Shown: positions 6,858-16,709, numbered from the stretch's first letter. The stretch is DNA of 64,000 nt from Pelotomaculum sp. PtaB.Bin104 (GCA_002067205.1 MVQL01000170.1:1-64000), one strand, 5' to 3'. Notes: a model not told the origin generated them from the letters alone. Numbers and translations are program-made.

Positions 6858-9314
6858 CTAAGGACAAATATGTAAATAAACCTCAGACATTTCGATTACA
6901 ATATCTTGATTATCAGACCAAAATTGCTGGTTGGTTCTATCTCCGGAATAAAAGAGGTCCTCATATTTTAAACGGTTTTCCTTAGCCGAAATACGATTAA
7001 CACAAGCAACAGCCAGATCATGAAGATGGCGAGGCGAATTAAGCTCACTGTTCATTAAGATATAGAACAAGGATAGTTTTTCGATAAACTCTAAATCAAA
7101 GTTCTTATCTTTTGCCAGTGTATTCACCTGGCTGGCAATTAAAACAATTTTATCCTGCAAATTAGGTGAAGGGATCTCGAACCTGTTGTCTATTGGGATT
7201 CTGCTGAGCAGATCCGGGCCTTTATTTCTAGCATTCATATGATCGACCATGCCCTGTTTACTACCGGCTGTACTGCCTATTATTACAAAGACAATTTGAT
7301 TTTCAGGTTTTAAATTCAAATCAAAGTAAGTAAAAATATCCTCATAAGGCCAGGGCTCGGCGCTTTTCGCATCAATTTCATCAATAACACAGAGCATGGG
7401 GGTCCTTATTTCCTCAAGTTCTCCTAATTTTAATTTAATAAATTCACGTGAATGGTTTGCCAGATTGATTTCGAGATAATTGACCGTATCTTTTAAATCT
7501 TTAGCAATCTCTTGAACAAAAAAGGACTTGCCGCTACCTGGTGCCGCCCATATAAGAAAATTTTCACGATTGAAGGTCTTTTCTACCAGCGGCTTTTTAA
7601 TCCTCAGGCTGTAATCTATCAGCCTGTTTCGGATTCGCTCATCAAACCTGCGGTAATTGCCCACTACCGTACATCTTTTTAAAGATATTTCCGTCAGGGA
7701 ATTTATACAAGTGATAATTGAATTGCGTTCATCCATAGAGTCCTTTGAGTCTTGTAATGATATATCTCCGAGGTTGTCCTTCCAGGGCCTTAAGTCACCA
7801 ATAATAAACTTCTTACTCAGATTGAAATCTGTGTTTTTATTTTGTACCCATGCCTGTAAGCTAGGGTGAATAAAATAATATTTTGAATCAGGCAAATGTT
7901 CAGGGTAAAAAATATTCGCTCCCGGGGATAAAAACTTTTGGCTTAATTCATTTGTAATATTAGATTTAGCAATAACGCCGACCAGCCCCAAATTGTATAA
8001 AATACAAAAGGTATGAAAATTGTCCTCGCAGGTATCGCAGGATTTTGTACATCCTCCGTTTTTCTCAATGGCCTTGTGTCTTTTCCTTTTCATCTCAATA
8101 TTAAATGCCATACAAATATCTAACAAGTCTTCTTTTGAAAAGACATTGGTCTTGATCAGTTTGGCAAATTCATCTTTCATTCCCAAAGACTCAATGAAAT
8201 TTACGCATTCGGACATGTATTGTTCCGCAATTCCTGCGGCTGCCCTGTTGATTGCCTCTCTCAATGACAATGCGCTTCTTGCCTGCGGGCTTATTTTTCT
8301 GATTTCTTTACAGATCACTGCGATATCCCTGGGTCGTTTTAGCGTATGCCTGTATACACAATCGAAGACGTTCTCAACCTCATCTTTTACCTGGAAATGT
8401 TCTAACCGGTGCAAGCCAAAGAAAGCCTCCTGAATGACTGTTTCATTCTTTTCGTTTTCATTTAGTTTAAAGCAAAGACGTCGGCTGTCTTCCCTTAACA
8501 CATACAGGTTAAACATTTGCTTCAAATCATCAACTTTATAATTTATATCTAACATCAGGTCCCTGATTTGGGTTTGCGTCTCACCTAAAAGGTCCATTCT
8601 TGTAAGTGCCTGCTTTCTGATAGACGCATATATTTTTATATGCTTATTGGCTTTAGTTAATTCAAATATAGCGTTAGCCAAACCCAACTGAGCATAATAC
8701 CATAAATCAATATAATTAAAAAGATAGGCTTTAAAAGCCTCGTCAACATTATCTATAAATAATGCAATCGGGTGGTCAATGTTGGCGTATAAAGGAAACA
8801 TAACAAAAGGGTACATGCTGATTATCTTCTCGAGATCTTTTCTGGATATGCCATAATCCGAACCAACAGATAAGAAGAAGTTTAAATATTGGCAGGGTGT
8901 GACCTTTTTAATATTGCTCTTATTTAGTAACTTTTTGTGGAGCTCATTAATAAAATGGAAATCTTCTGCGTGATGATACTCTTGCAAATAATAAAATATA
9001 GATAGAACGATAGAAACCTTCCATAAACCCGTCCAATTATGAAACTCATCCAGATATGTAAAACCTTTTGAGCTCAAGCGAACTTCAGTTGGCGAATCGA
9101 GCATTATATCTATGGGCAGGCAAGAATAATTTTTTTCCATCAGCTTTCTTTTCTTCTTTAATAATAAGGTTTTCCCCCAACCCTTTGTCGCTGATACTAA
9201 ATAAGTGTCATCATAATCTAAAAATTCGCTGATACTGTCAGTTTCATAAAATATATAATTGCTGTTTCCCATATCGGTTCTATCTGCATCAATCGGCCAG
9301 ATTATACCCATCAC
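6858..9314 (-). CDS. large protein with two P-loop ATPase domains and a cysteine cluster; function unknown
   Basis: An 818-residue protein starting with GTG at 9314, seven bases after GAGGT. Domain 1 has a Walker A-like ATKGWGKTLLLKKKR near residue 43 and a possible Walker B, IALFIDNVDEAF, near residue 185. A cysteine cluster CTKSCDTCEDNFHTFC lies near residue 430. Domain 2 is AAA-like: Walker A AAPGSGKSFFVQE near residue 570 and Walker B MLCVIDEIDAKS near residue 640, followed by a sensor-like LLSRIPIDNRFEIPSP. The gene is AT-richer than its neighbours and alone, flanked by long non-coding stretches, which suggests acquisition. The layout recalls STAND/KAP-like or defence-associated ATPases, but I cannot place it in a named family. 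Confidence 0.85.
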   Translation of the reverse strand: MMGIIWPIDADRTDMGNSNYIFYETDSISEFLDYDDTYLVSATKGWGKTLLLKKKRKLMEKNYSCLPIDIMLDSPTEVRLSSKGFTYLDEFHNWTGLWKVSIVLSIFYYLQEYHHAEDFHFINELHKKLLNKSNIKKVTPCQYLNFFLSVGSDYGISRKDLEKIISMYPFVMFPLYANIDHPIALFIDNVDEAFKAYLFNYIDLWYYAQLGLANAIFELTKANKHIKIYASIRKQALTRMDLLGETQTQIRDLMLDINYKVDDLKQMFNLYVLREDSRRLCFKLNENEKNETVIQEAFFGLHRLEHFQVKDEVENVFDCVYRHTLKRPRDIAVICKEIRKISPQARSALSLREAINRAAAGIAEQYMSECVNFIESLGMKDEFAKLIKTNVFSKEDLLDICMAFNIEMKRKRHKAIEKNGGCTKSCDTCEDNFHTFCILYNLGLVGVIAKSNITNELSQKFLSPGANIFYPEHLPDSKYYFIHPSLQAWVQNKNTDFNLSKKFIIGDLRPWKDNLGDISLQDSKDSMDERNSIITCINSLTEISLKRCTVVGNYRRFDERIRNRLIDYSLRIKKPLVEKTFNRENFLIWAAPGSGKSFFVQEIAKDLKDTVNYLEINLANHSREFIKLKLGELEEIRTPMLCVIDEIDAKSAEPWPYEDIFTYFDLNLKPENQIVFVIIGSTAGSKQGMVDHMNARNKGPDLLSRIPIDNRFEIPSPNLQDKIVLIASQVNTLAKDKNFDLEFIEKLSLFYILMNSELNSPRHLHDLAVACVNRISAKENRLKYEDLFYSGDRTNQQFWSDNQDIVIEMSEVYLHICP

Positions 9315-9785
9315 TCAGTGTACCTCATTTACAAATTTTGCAAAATATAAATCATATTTATAAAGTAAAAGAGAACCACTAAATTCTGATTTTACCCATA
9401 GCTTTTTTTTAAGGATGTCAACTATATATTAAATTTAAGTACATAAATTATTATACATGATAAATATCATTATAACTGTCTAAATATGTCGACGGAAATA
9501 AAATTATTAGGTGATCTTCACCGCTCCTGCTGCGGGCCAGGTCCCGGCGCTGGTCAGCGGTAAAGTATAACGCCAGTGGGATACCCTCCACGAGTTCCGA
9601 AAGCAAATGCGCACTTCCCCAAAAACATGAAAACACTCCGGATAATGTCCGAAGTGTCTGCACGTGTCCATTGATACGCTTGTAGACCTGAACTTCACGT
9701 TAATATAAAGGGGTTCTTTGCCGAATTTTAGAAGCTCCGGTATTTGCTCTTTCGAAACCCCGGTCGACCGGGCCTGCCAGTCTCA
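9315..9785. other. long interval with no firmly supported gene
   Basis: The only candidate is a minus-strand frame from about 9690 to 9451 whose product contains TLRTLSGVFSC and ELVEGIPLALYFTADQRRDL. This reads like a protein, but the frame follows a stop directly, has no ribosome site and resembles no family I know. It could be the remnant of a gene. The 120 bases next to the ATPase gene are AT-rich and probably hold its promoter. Confidence 0.35.
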
Positions 9786-10519
9786 TCATTTATTGCTTTG
9801 AATGCGTTCAGCTACTTTACTCCATTCATGCTTATCAAGAAAACTGCCTGGCACATTATCTTCCATCTCTCTAAACATAGCATAGGGCACGCTGAAGGAC
9901 AGCAGATCGGCATCAACAAAAGGACGCGCCGAAATATCCGTCAATCCGATGACAGCCCGCGGGGATTCCTGGTTTGCCTCATTTACAGGAATCAGGCAAA
10001 CAGTCTGGCAGCCTGCCGCGAAGGGTGCAACAACATTATCACAGCCAGGGCGGTCATAATTGGCCAAAACAACAAGCGCAGACAGCTGGTCAGGGTTGGC
10101 GTAAAACACAACAACCTTTGGTTCGTCTTTGGCCGGATCAATCTCTGTCAGCGGTGCAAATACCACGTATTTTTCAGGAATACTAATCAGCGGAATTGAA
10201 TCCATATAGGTTTTTGCTAATTCAGGTGTCTTTTTGAAAAACTCCGCCTCGGGCAATCCCTCTTTTCCTGTAGACAGAAAATATTCCAGGCCTTCTGTAT
10301 ACTCATTTACAAAGCCTAATCCGACTTCGGCGCCTTCGCAGCCAAAAGTAGTACGGCTAAAAACGGCGCAACGTCCTTTTGCAGCTGCTGTCAACATGGC
10401 TGTAACACATCCCCAGCGTCCTTCAACAAACTCCAGAGCATCTTGAGGCTTCTCGTTTGTAATAATACGGCCACAGGAGAATACTTGAGCTTTAGCCTCT
10501 GCGCAATTTCACTCTGCAT
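9786..10519 (-). pseudogene. DUF169-family protein interrupted by a frameshift
   Basis: DUF169 proteins are soluble proteins of unknown function, common in anaerobes. The long frame from 10397 down contains the family core (TFGCEGAEVGLGF, PLISIPEKYVVFAPL, VVFYANPDQLSALVVLANYD, GCDNVVAPFAAGCQTVC). The N-terminus continues upstream in two pieces: ATG at 10519 with GAGGTGG before it encodes MQSEIAQRLKLKYSPVAVLL, then after a one-base shift near 10462 the text goes on as TNEKPQDALEFVEGRWGCVT and runs into the core. A third T in the TATTA stretch would restore one continuous protein of about 244 residues. The break is either a sequencing indel or a real inactivation. Confidence 0.8.
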
Positions 10520-10700
10520 AATAAATTGCCACCTCGTCTCTCGTTTATTGAATATTCTATATAATGGTATTCTCGATTAATTCCAATTATCCTGGTGGCA
10601 ATAACTAACTATATCAAATTTCAAAAGTGCCAACTGCCAGCAAATCGCCTCGTGCTCTTCAAGATTGGTCGATGATTCTTGTGTATCCATACGTAGTTAT

Positions 10701-10750
10701 TAATTACCCCCATGATAGTATTCAAATGCTACCATAGGGGGTAAATTAAT
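10701..10750. terminator. imperfect inverted repeat, possible bidirectional terminator
   Basis: TTAATTACCCCCATG... pairs with ...CATAGGGGGTAAATTAA around a loop near 10722. It lies just after the stop of the LysM gene (minus) and upstream of the DUF169 gene. The tails are AT-rich, but there is no long T-run. Confidence 0.45.
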
Positions 10751-10796
10751 TCACTGTCCTTTTATCGGTATTCAGTTCAAATTTCTAAAAGAATCA

Positions 10797-11401
10797 TCAG
10801 GCCTGCCCCCTGGTTTTAAAGGTGATGGTTACACCCCTTCCACCGGTTGTGGCTCCCAGAGTTTCGCCGGCTTTCGACCTCAGGCGGGGGGATATATTTA
10901 GAACATAAGTGGTATTGGGTCTAATAGGGTTAACTGAAGTAACAAAAATATTTACTCTTTGTGAAAAGTCGACTTCTTCCGCGATCCTACTGACATTAAT
11001 CGGGACATTGACTTTTTGAGCTGTGGACAGGGTGATGCCTCTCCTGGTATTTTCCCAGACATTGTCGCTGATGACGTTCTTATCAAAGCGCAGGGTTATT
11101 CTAGGACTCAGGGGAACATTAGTCGCTCCCTGCAGTGCCCTTGTGTTTTCCATAGCCGAAATAAAACGTAGCGGCTTTTCGCCGGATATGCCCGGTTCGT
11201 CGGGTACGGCCGGTGGTTTACCGGGAATGCCGGGCACTACTGGCGGTGCCGGAGCCACTGGAATGGTAATGGCCTGTCTCGGATAGAGCAGATTCGGGTT
11301 TTTGATTTGGGGATTAGCTGCAATTAAAGCATCCAGACTAACCCCATATCTTTGGGCAATTAAAAATAAGGTGTCCCCACAGCCTGGACAGTATATGTCA
11401 T
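10797..11401 (-). CDS. LysM domain plus Ig-like (SbsA-type) domain protein, frameshift near the start
   Basis: The long frame encodes a LysM repeat (GDTLFLIAQRYGVSLDALI, then LLYPRQAITIP), a proline-rich linker (VAPAPPVVPGIPGKPP) and an Ig-like domain of the bacterial SbsA type (NVPLSPRITLRFDKNVI, then TTYVLNISPRLRSKAGETLG). Such proteins bind peptidoglycan or spore cortex. The ribosome site GAGGTGAG precedes an ATG at 11401 that encodes MTYTVQAV, the normal LysM opening, but this is out of frame with the rest; deleting the TG doublet near 11378 gives MTYTVQAGDTLFLIAQ, a perfect LysM start. Without the correction the frame can only begin at a TTG at 11417 that overlaps the ribosome site. Confidence 0.82.
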
Positions 11402-11829
11402 TAAGCTCACCTCTCAAACAGGGTCTGATTTTGGATTAATGCATGCATTGTTGTTTAAATAGAAGGTCTCAGACTGTCAAAGAAGGTCATGCTTCAAATG
11501 CGAAACATGACTTAAATATATCAGTGGAGAATATTGCTGGGCAAAAACGGACCTTTTTAAGCGACAATCCTAGCATGCCTATCCCCCTGTATCCTTGCAG
11601 CCTGGGGAGGATTTGGCCAGGGTCGGCGCAAAATGGCAGGAGTACGGCTTTTAAGCTGCAACCCTTATTTGTTGGTAAAAAAGCTGATATAATTAAGAAA
11701 AGGCTTGCAGGACGCAATGGAAGGAGATTATTTTGACCGGAATTGAGGTTTAAGCGCAGGGCTACTATTCTAAGCCGGCAGGGGCATAATTTAGATGTCA
11801 ATTTCATTGAGAAAAGCCCAAACAACTTC
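11402..11829. other. interval without a supported gene
   Basis: No complete gene. A strong ribosome site (GGAAGGAG near 11720) precedes a TTG that is closed after six codons; in the next frame RFKRRATILSRQGHNLDVNF runs for about 40 codons, so a decayed or frameshifted small gene is possible. Confidence 0.3.
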
Positions 11830-11858
11830 TTGACAAGCTGCGATTACTTGACTATCTT
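11830..11858 (+). promoter_or_regulatory. sigma-A type promoter of trkAH
   Basis: TTGACA at 11830-11835 and TATCTT at 11853-11858 with a 17-base spacer. It lies about 40 bases before the trkA start codon and matches the housekeeping consensus in nine of twelve positions or better. Confidence 0.7.
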
Positions 11859-11896
11859 TATGTGGTAGCACTCAGACTAAAGGTGGAGGATCTATC

Positions 11897-13255
11897 ATGA
11901 AAGTGATAATCATCGGGGCAGGGAAAGTGGGCTTCAGCATGGCCCAACTGCTTTCCACTGAAGATCACGATGTGACAATAATTGAACTTTCCCCCCAGCG
12001 CCAGCAGGTATTGGAAGATAACCTCGACGTACAGGTTATCGGCGGAAGCGGGTCCTCTACATCAGTGCTGGAAGCCGCTGGAGTACACAATGCAGACATG
12101 CTGCTGGCGGTTACCCAGTTTGATGAACTTAACATGGTGGCCTGTATGCTTGCTAAAAGATACGGGGCAAAAACCACAGTGGCCAGGGTGCGCAATCCCG
12201 AATACCTGGAGATCAAAGAGTTCTCCCTAAACGACCTGATGGAAATTGACCTGTTCATCAATCCTGAACGGGTTACCGCTGAAGAAATAGCCGAGATTGT
12301 CAAATATCCGGAAGCTCACAATGTTGACTACTATGCTGACGGCAAAATTCAACTGCTGGAGTTAGAACTGACGGCAGATTCTCCTTTAGTGGGAAAGGAA
12401 ATTAAGACTCTGGATACTTCAATTCCTTACAATATAGTGTCCATTGTACGTAATCATACTATTTTAGTACCCAGTGGAAATGATGTTTTAAAACTCGGGG
12501 ATCGTATCCATCTGATGGCCCGGACGGCTGATATGAAGTCTGTGGAGAAACTGCTAAACTATAAATCCCGCAAGATTGAGCAGGTGACCATCCTGGGCGG
12601 AGGACGTACAGGTTACTATCTGGCCCAGATGCTAGAACAGAGCCAGCCCTCTCTTAACATTAAAATTATTGAGAAGGATATTGAACGCGCCACGCAATTA
12701 TCACAGAGGTTGAAACATACCCTGGTGATCCACGGAGATGGCAGTGATTATCAGTTGCTGGAAGAGGAGAACATCGCTGCCTCTGATATTTTTGTGGCCG
12801 TAACCAAAGACGATAAGATCAACCTCCTCTGTGCCCTGATTGCCCGAAACCTTGGGGTTAAGAAAACCGTCTGTCAGGTGAAACGCGCCGATGTATTGCC
12901 CCTGGCAGAACAAATCGGGCTTGACACTATATTTAGCCCCCAAATAGTTACCGCCGGCGCCCTGTTAAAATATATGCGGGTCGGTGATGTGGTCTCGGTC
13001 ACCCTGTTTGACGAAGAGAAGGCGGAGATGCTGGAACTAATCGCGCAGCCGGGCGCAATCGCCGTCAATAAGGAACTCAAGCATATTAAATTTCCCCAGG
13101 GATCAATGGTCGGCGCGGTGCTTCGTGATCACCAGGCGATCATTCCAGACGGAAATTACAAAATTAAAACAGGAGATCGCCTGATCGTTTTCTCCTTGCT
13201 GAAAAGTATCCACAAAATAGAGCGCCTCTTCAGGAACGGGGGCAGGCAAAATTGA
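11897..13255 (+). CDS. trkA: Trk potassium uptake regulatory subunit TrkA
   Basis: A 452-residue peripheral protein that gates the TrkH channel through NAD(H)/ATP binding. It has the full duplicated layout RCK_N-RCK_C-RCK_N-RCK_C: the first Rossmann motif IIGAGKVGFSMAQLL at residues 4-18, the second ILGGGRTGYYLAQML near residue 233, and acidic ends of beta2 (IIELSPQ, IIEKDIE) in each half. The length is that of typical TrkA. GGTGGAGG lies about eight bases before the ATG. The gene overlaps trkH by four bases, so both are translated together. Gram-positive RCK_C domains are known c-di-AMP receptors, which is of interest given the two c-di-AMP riboswitches nearby; binding by this protein is not shown. 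Confidence 0.95.
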   Translation: MKVIIIGAGKVGFSMAQLLSTEDHDVTIIELSPQRQQVLEDNLDVQVIGGSGSSTSVLEAAGVHNADMLLAVTQFDELNMVACMLAKRYGAKTTVARVRNPEYLEIKEFSLNDLMEIDLFINPERVTAEEIAEIVKYPEAHNVDYYADGKIQLLELELTADSPLVGKEIKTLDTSIPYNIVSIVRNHTILVPSGNDVLKLGDRIHLMARTADMKSVEKLLNYKSRKIEQVTILGGGRTGYYLAQMLEQSQPSLNIKIIEKDIERATQLSQRLKHTLVIHGDGSDYQLLEEENIAASDIFVAVTKDDKINLLCALIARNLGVKKTVCQVKRADVLPLAEQIGLDTIFSPQIVTAGALLKYMRVGDVVSVTLFDEEKAEMLELIAQPGAIAVNKELKHIKFPQGSMVGAVLRDHQAIIPDGNYKIKTGDRLIVFSLLKSIHKIERLFRNGGRQN

Positions 13256-14703
13256 TTAGGGCCGCAGTAATTCTGGGCAACCTGGGTCGGATTCTCCTGA
13301 TTGTCGGCATAGCCATGCTCATCTGTCTGGCCTGGTCCTTAGCCTACCATGAGAGCGTAGCTATATCGATCTTACAGGCAGCTGCGCTGACTATACTATG
13401 CGGGCTGCTCTTGAGCCGCTTATCTGCCCAAAATGCCCCGATGAACTTTAAAGAAGGCTTTGCCCTGGTTAGCCTGGGCTGGGTCCTGGTCTCGGTTTTC
13501 GGTACCCTGCCTTATTTATTATCGGGATACGTGGCATCCTTTGCCGATGCCTTTTTTGAAACTGTGTCCGGCTTCACCACTACGGGCGCCAGCGTAATCA
13601 GCGATGTGGAAGGCTTGCCGCGGGGCTTGCTATTCTGGCGCAGCCTGACCCAGTGGCTGGGAGGGATGGGTATCATCGTCCTCCTAGTGGCCATGATCGC
13701 CAGGATGGGTGCCCGCGCCAAGCAGTTATTTAAAGCTGAGGTGCCCGGTCCCGTTTCCGAGAACATCAGTCCCAGGATTCATGATAACGCCCGTAAATTA
13801 TGGATCACTTACCTTGTTGTCAGCGCATTATGTACCATCTCTCTCGTTGCGTGCGGGATGGACTTTTTTGATGCCCTGTGCAATACTTTTACGACCGTGG
13901 CCACCGGTGGCTTCTCAACTAAAAACACCGGCATCGGTTTTTATGAAAGCCCGCCGATAGAGTGGGCCCTGACCTTTTTTATGTTTATTTCCGGGGTCAA
14001 CTTCGCCCTCCACTTTTTTACCTTCAAAAAACGCAGTCTTCTAGTCTATTGGAAAAACGCTGAATTTAAGCTTTACGCAGGCATAGTCACAATAGTCAGC
14101 CTTCTGGTTTTCCTGTGTTTATACTCTCCCTCGCAGAGCTCGCATTGGGGAGATAACCTCCGGGCAGCCTTTTTTCAAATCGTATCGATCGTCACCACTA
14201 CCGGTTTTACTACTGAAGACTATAACTTTTGGCCGCATCTGGGTACCGCGCTGATCTTGCTGATGATGTTTGTAGGTGGCTGTTCCGGTTCGACGGGGGG
14301 CGGCATCAAGCCGGGCAGGTATTTGATCATCCTGCTGCGGGCAGTGATCGAGCTCAAGAAGATGATTCACCCTAAAGCTGTTTTGCCTTTGCGGTATGGG
14401 GGAAGATTAATCAATGATGACTTGCTCTTTAACGTGTTGCAGTTTTTCTTCCTCTATATTATTTTCATAGCCATAGGAATGCTCTATTTAACTGCGCTGG
14501 GTTTAGATATCGTTAGCAGCCTGTCGGCCACCGCGACCTGCCTGGGAAACATCGGGCCTGGCATTGGCCTCGTTGGTCCGATGCAAAACTTCTTTTTCAT
14601 ACCGGACAGCGGGAAGTACGTTTTAAGTATATTGATGCTGGTTGGCAGGTTGGAGATATATCCCCTCCTGGTTTTATTTTTACCGTCTTTCTGGCGGGAG
14701 TAA
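13252..14703 (+). CDS. trkH: Trk potassium transporter membrane subunit TrkH
   Basis: Membrane pore of the Trk system, 483 residues with eight to ten membrane segments and the four pore-loop repeats of the TrkH/KtrB superfamily: SGFTTTGASV, NTFTTVATGGFST, SIVTTTGFTTED and TATCLGNIGPG. The central glycine of each filter is present. It begins with TTG in the overlapping TTGA that also ends trkA. The C-terminal GRLEIYPLLVLFLPSFWRE is canonical. It imports potassium with protons or sodium as partner ion. I see no terminator directly after it; the next 80 bases are the 3' end of a broken gene on the other strand. Confidence 0.95.
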   Translation: MIRAAVILGNLGRILLIVGIAMLICLAWSLAYHESVAISILQAAALTILCGLLLSRLSAQNAPMNFKEGFALVSLGWVLVSVFGTLPYLLSGYVASFADAFFETVSGFTTTGASVISDVEGLPRGLLFWRSLTQWLGGMGIIVLLVAMIARMGARAKQLFKAEVPGPVSENISPRIHDNARKLWITYLVVSALCTISLVACGMDFFDALCNTFTTVATGGFSTKNTGIGFYESPPIEWALTFFMFISGVNFALHFFTFKKRSLLVYWKNAEFKLYAGIVTIVSLLVFLCLYSPSQSSHWGDNLRAAFFQIVSIVTTTGFTTEDYNFWPHLGTALILLMMFVGGCSGSTGGGIKPGRYLIILLRAVIELKKMIHPKAVLPLRYGGRLINDDLLFNVLQFFFLYIIFIAIGMLYLTALGLDIVSSLSATATCLGNIGPGIGLVGPMQNFFFIPDSGKYVLSILMLVGRLEIYPLLVLFLPSFWRE

Positions 14704-14782
14704 TTCCATACCTTCACAACCGGAGTATTCTTTGTTAGTCTTAATGAGACAAGAAACCTTTCGATCTAATTTACCATACACG

Positions 14783-15399
14783 TTATTTCCCCGCCTCAAT
14801 TTTTTGCACATCTGCATCATTTGAACCAATCTTTATCTTTGCGAAATCAGCATAGTCAGGCAGCAGCATATTAAAACACTGTGTTTTATCACCCTCCAAA
14901 CTCAGCTGGTTTGCTGCAACTTCCAGAAGATGCCCTCCCTTAGTCTTATCCTTTGAAAGGAAATGAAAATGCGGGCCAGGAAGATTGGCGCTCTTTGTAT
15001 ATGCCGGACACCATAAACATACAATATCGCCTTCGATATCCTTATATTCAAAAAAGGTCTGCTGAATTTCTACAAGCTTACGGTAGGGCTTAATTTGAGA
15101 AGGGACACTCCTGACTCTTACTGATGAAAAATTCCATGTATACGGAAAACATAAAAAAGATTTGGGTTATCAATTTTTTCTTCCACTTTGTTTTTGAGCT
15201 CGTCTATACTGGTTATATCTTCTAGATTATCGGAAAAGTCACTTTCAAACTCGGTAACAACAGCGAACGGAGAAGATATCATGTCGTGGGGAGTAATTAC
15301 TGTTCCATCCGCTCTCAAATTAAGAAGTTGATGAAGCTTATCCTGACGAAGATCTTTTAAAGGAAATCCGACTGTACATGCTCTTGAGACCCCGGGCAA
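14783..15399 (-). pseudogene. alsD: acetolactate decarboxylase remnant (frameshifted, 5' end degraded)
   Basis: Acetolactate decarboxylase makes acetoin from 2-acetolactate. Two minus-strand frames together give most of the enzyme. The first (15399-15118) has RADGTVITPHDMISSPFAVV and NPNLFYVFRIHGIFHQ. The second takes up without a gap as VRVRSVPSQIKPYRKLVE, then EGDIVCLWCPAY and the zinc site PGPHFHFLSKDKTKGGHLLE with its three histidines, and ends near 14783. One extra G at CAGTAA (near 15118) would join them. The N-terminal 60 or so residues, including the usual ALLEGVYDG region, are not recognisable upstream, so this is a real remnant even if the frameshift is an error. A cysteine-rich frame further upstream (15357-15542) is not recognisable. 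Confidence 0.75.
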
Positions 15400-15692
15400 A
15401 ATTTGTTACTTTTAGCCACTCTAGAGATTTTATTGATGTCAGTGCAGATTTGGGTGGTGGATTTTGTTTCACAACCATAACAACATTTACTCAAAAAGCA
15501 ATCTTTCTTCTTCGGAAGGAAATATAACTGTGGTTTAATCAAAGATCGGTATAAATGCTTAAAGGTAGAAAGTGGAAATGGTTAGGTAATGAAGATTAGT
15601 TAGTTTTCTCTAAGAATTAAAAAAATATTTCTACCTACCCCCAAAAAGATCATCCTCAGCGTAAAAAAATTATAAAAGGGGGAGGTTAATTT

Positions 15693-16433
15693 ATGAAAAA
15701 AGCTTTAACTATTTTAATGGCGTTGGTGTTTACCCTGGTAATGGTAACAGGAGCCATAGCCAACCCGGAAAAACAACTTCCGGAACAGGTGAAAAAAGTG
15801 TTAGGTAAAGCACAGGCTGTGACTGAAGACAACGTTAATGATGATTTGGTTACTGATGATGTGAATGAAGTGTCGCAAAATAACGACGGTACAAACAACG
15901 ATAAAGAAGATAATAGTTTCTATCCATATGAGCACAAAGTCAATGTTAACGGTAAAGAAGTAAAATTTGATGTACGGCCAGTGATAAAGGATGGACGCAT
16001 ACTAATTCCAGTAAGAGCCGTCATGAACCAATTTGGGGCATCTATTGCTTGGGATGAAACCGAACGCACAGTGACGGTTGCGGTTTATGACCCAGATAAA
16101 GAAGTCATATTTGATTTAGCAGAGGATAAGGTTTATGTAGACGGCACAGAAACAGAGATTGATGTGCCCGCTCAAATCCTTGAAGATCGTACCATAGTTC
16201 CTTTACGTTTCTTGGCCGAAACATTTGGTATGAAAGTTAATTATCATGAAGATACCGGGGATGTCGATATCGAAGATGAAGTCGACCAGGATGAGTCTGA
16301 TTTAGATGAAAATAATACTGACGAAGATGAAGTCGACCAGGACATTGACGTAGATGATCCAGATGAAAATGATACTAACAAAGACAAAGCTGACAAAGAC
16401 AAAAATAATACTGACAAAAAATGGTTCAGATAA
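15693..16433 (+). CDS. secreted copper-amine-oxidase-N domain protein with acidic tail
   Basis: Signal peptide MKKALTILMALVFTLVMVTG, then an acidic linker and one copper amine oxidase N-terminal-like domain (residues about 85-190: VNVNGKEVKFDVRPVIKDGR, ILIPVRAVMNQFGASIAW, TIVPLRFLAETFGM). Such domains occur in wall-associated proteins of clostridia and Peptococcaceae and do not imply oxidase activity. The tail is a repeat of Asp/Glu/Asn (VDQDESDLDENNTDEDE). The final codons KKWFR are out of character: removing one A from the A6 run at about 16417 continues the acidic tail as KNGSDKDNNPDED and a stop at 16457. GGGGGAGG seven bases before the ATG. Monocistronic, with a terminator after it. Confidence 0.88.
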   Translation: MKKALTILMALVFTLVMVTGAIANPEKQLPEQVKKVLGKAQAVTEDNVNDDLVTDDVNEVSQNNDGTNNDKEDNSFYPYEHKVNVNGKEVKFDVRPVIKDGRILIPVRAVMNQFGASIAWDETERTVTVAVYDPDKEVIFDLAEDKVYVDGTETEIDVPAQILEDRTIVPLRFLAETFGMKVNYHEDTGDVDIEDEVDQDESDLDENNTDEDEVDQDIDVDDPDENDTNKDKADKDKNNTDKKWFR

Positions 16434-16531
16434 AGATAATAACCCCGATGAGGATTAGAAATATAAGTAGTAATTTAAATGGCCGTTGAAGTTTATACTT
16501 TAAAAGAACTTCTGATAAAAAAAATGCAATT

Positions 16532-16575
16532 AAAGAAAATAACCTGCTAAAATAACAGGTTATTTTCTTTATTAG
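16532..16575 (+). terminator. intrinsic terminator
   Basis: AAAGAAAATAACCTG pairs perfectly with CAGGTTATTTTCTTT around CTAAAATAA, followed by ATTAGT. It ends the 15693 gene transcript; the A/T ends make it usable on the minus strand too. Confidence 0.85.
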
Positions 16576-16709
16576 TCCTGATAAGTGTTTGTCAATTGAT
16601 ATTTAATATTTTGTGATGGTTTAGGGTAATTCATGTCAGCACGGGGATGCACCTGTTCTCAACCATCCTGCAACAGGCATCCTGGTGAGCGGATTAAAAA
16701 GGTGTCACG

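Noticed and set aside
9451-9690. Minus-strand frame that reads like a protein (ELVEGIPLALYFTADQRRDL)
   Set aside because: No start, no ribosome site and no family that I can name; kept only as a remark in the interval entry.
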